NCBI GenBank assembly: GCA_964372125.1
Contig: CAYJPL010000031.1
Location: 1 to 24,547 of the forward strand
Direction of reading: 5' to 3'
Length of the DNA stretch: 24,547 nt
Source: Tannockella sp964372125
GTDB lineage: Bacteria > Bacillota_I > Bacilli_A > Erysipelotrichales > Coprobacillaceae
Part shown: piece after piece, positions 24,520-24,547 of the stretch
Layout of the letters: each line of letters starts with the position of its first letter
Position numbering within the stretch: the first letter of the stretch is position 1
The notes under the pieces: model-generated
The model's database searches: none
Seen by the model: the letters and a program-made list of their open reading frames with translations, nothing else
What the model was told of the DNA's origin: nothing
Made by a program: the position numbers and the translations under genes

Positions 24520-24547
24520 CTTGGAAACTGGCAGCTTGCTATTGTTG

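Noticed and set aside
1..24547. CRISPR arrays, tRNA or rRNA genes, riboswitches, toxin-antitoxin or phage-defence genes
   Set aside because: No spaced repeats, no tRNA-like folds, no long leaders of riboswitch type, and every sizeable coding region has a housekeeping, membrane or envelope-type assignment.

Overview
The window is about 24.5 kb of AT-rich bacterial chromosome (roughly one third G+C by eye). Genes are packed tightly, Shine-Dalgarno sites are strong, terminators are intrinsic and promoters look sigma-A-like. The gene set (sufCDSUB with sufU, recG-plsX-rnc, a YhaM nuclease next to prsA/HIT genes, streptococcal/mollicute-type glycolipid glycosyltransferases, lipoprotein foldases) points to a low-G+C Firmicute (Bacillota). 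An Erysipelotrichia-like or mollicute-related lineage is my best guess, but the sequence alone does not prove it. Most of the window is ordinary core genome. The left edge looks like the end of an insertion sequence.

Layout. (1) Positions 1-53: a probable IS end with a subterminal hairpin. (2) Minus strand 2935 to 71: pncB (nicotinate salvage), an unrecognised four-helix membrane protein, and tyrA, as one overlapping operon with a good promoter. (3) Minus strand 6798 to 3114: recG, plsX, rnc, ending in a terminator. (4) Minus strand 8116 to 6926: ackA alone, with its own promoter and terminator. (5) Minus strand 9734 to 8322: a polysaccharide flippase-like protein with its own promoter. (6) Minus strand 15078 to 9789: the SUF iron-sulfur assembly operon sufC-sufD-sufS-sufU-sufB, with a 5-formyltetrahydrofolate cyclo-ligase gene overlapping its end. 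(7) Plus strand 15234 to 16972: an AI-2E-family permease and a hemolysin III-family protein. (8) Plus strand 17109 to 19389: two PrsA-like lipoproteins and a HIT protein, closed by a bidirectional terminator. (9) Minus strand 24410 to 19440: a four-gene operon of a CpoA-like glycosyltransferase, a YbhN/LPG-synthase-type membrane protein, a diacylglycerol-glucosyltransferase-like protein fused to a complete RecX, and YhaM. (10) The right edge holds a terminator belonging to a minus-strand gene beyond the window.

How the genes work together. The SUF operon encodes the SufBCD scaffold plus the SufS/SufU sulfur source. The 24410-19440 operon probably makes mono- and diglycosyl-diacylglycerol membrane lipids. 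It also carries the RecA modulator RecX as a C-terminal fusion and a 3'-5' exoribonuclease. The prsA-like pair probably handles folding of exported proteins.

The most unusual item is the glycosyltransferase-RecX fusion. Secondary points are a 25-bp palindrome across the sufB/cyclo-ligase junction, a short SufD, an Asn at a usually acidic metal-site position of RNase III, PrsA-like proteins lacking the parvulin histidine, and an inverted repeat inside the suf promoter. No intergenic stretch exceeds 300 bases, and I saw no rRNA, tRNA, riboswitch or CRISPR.
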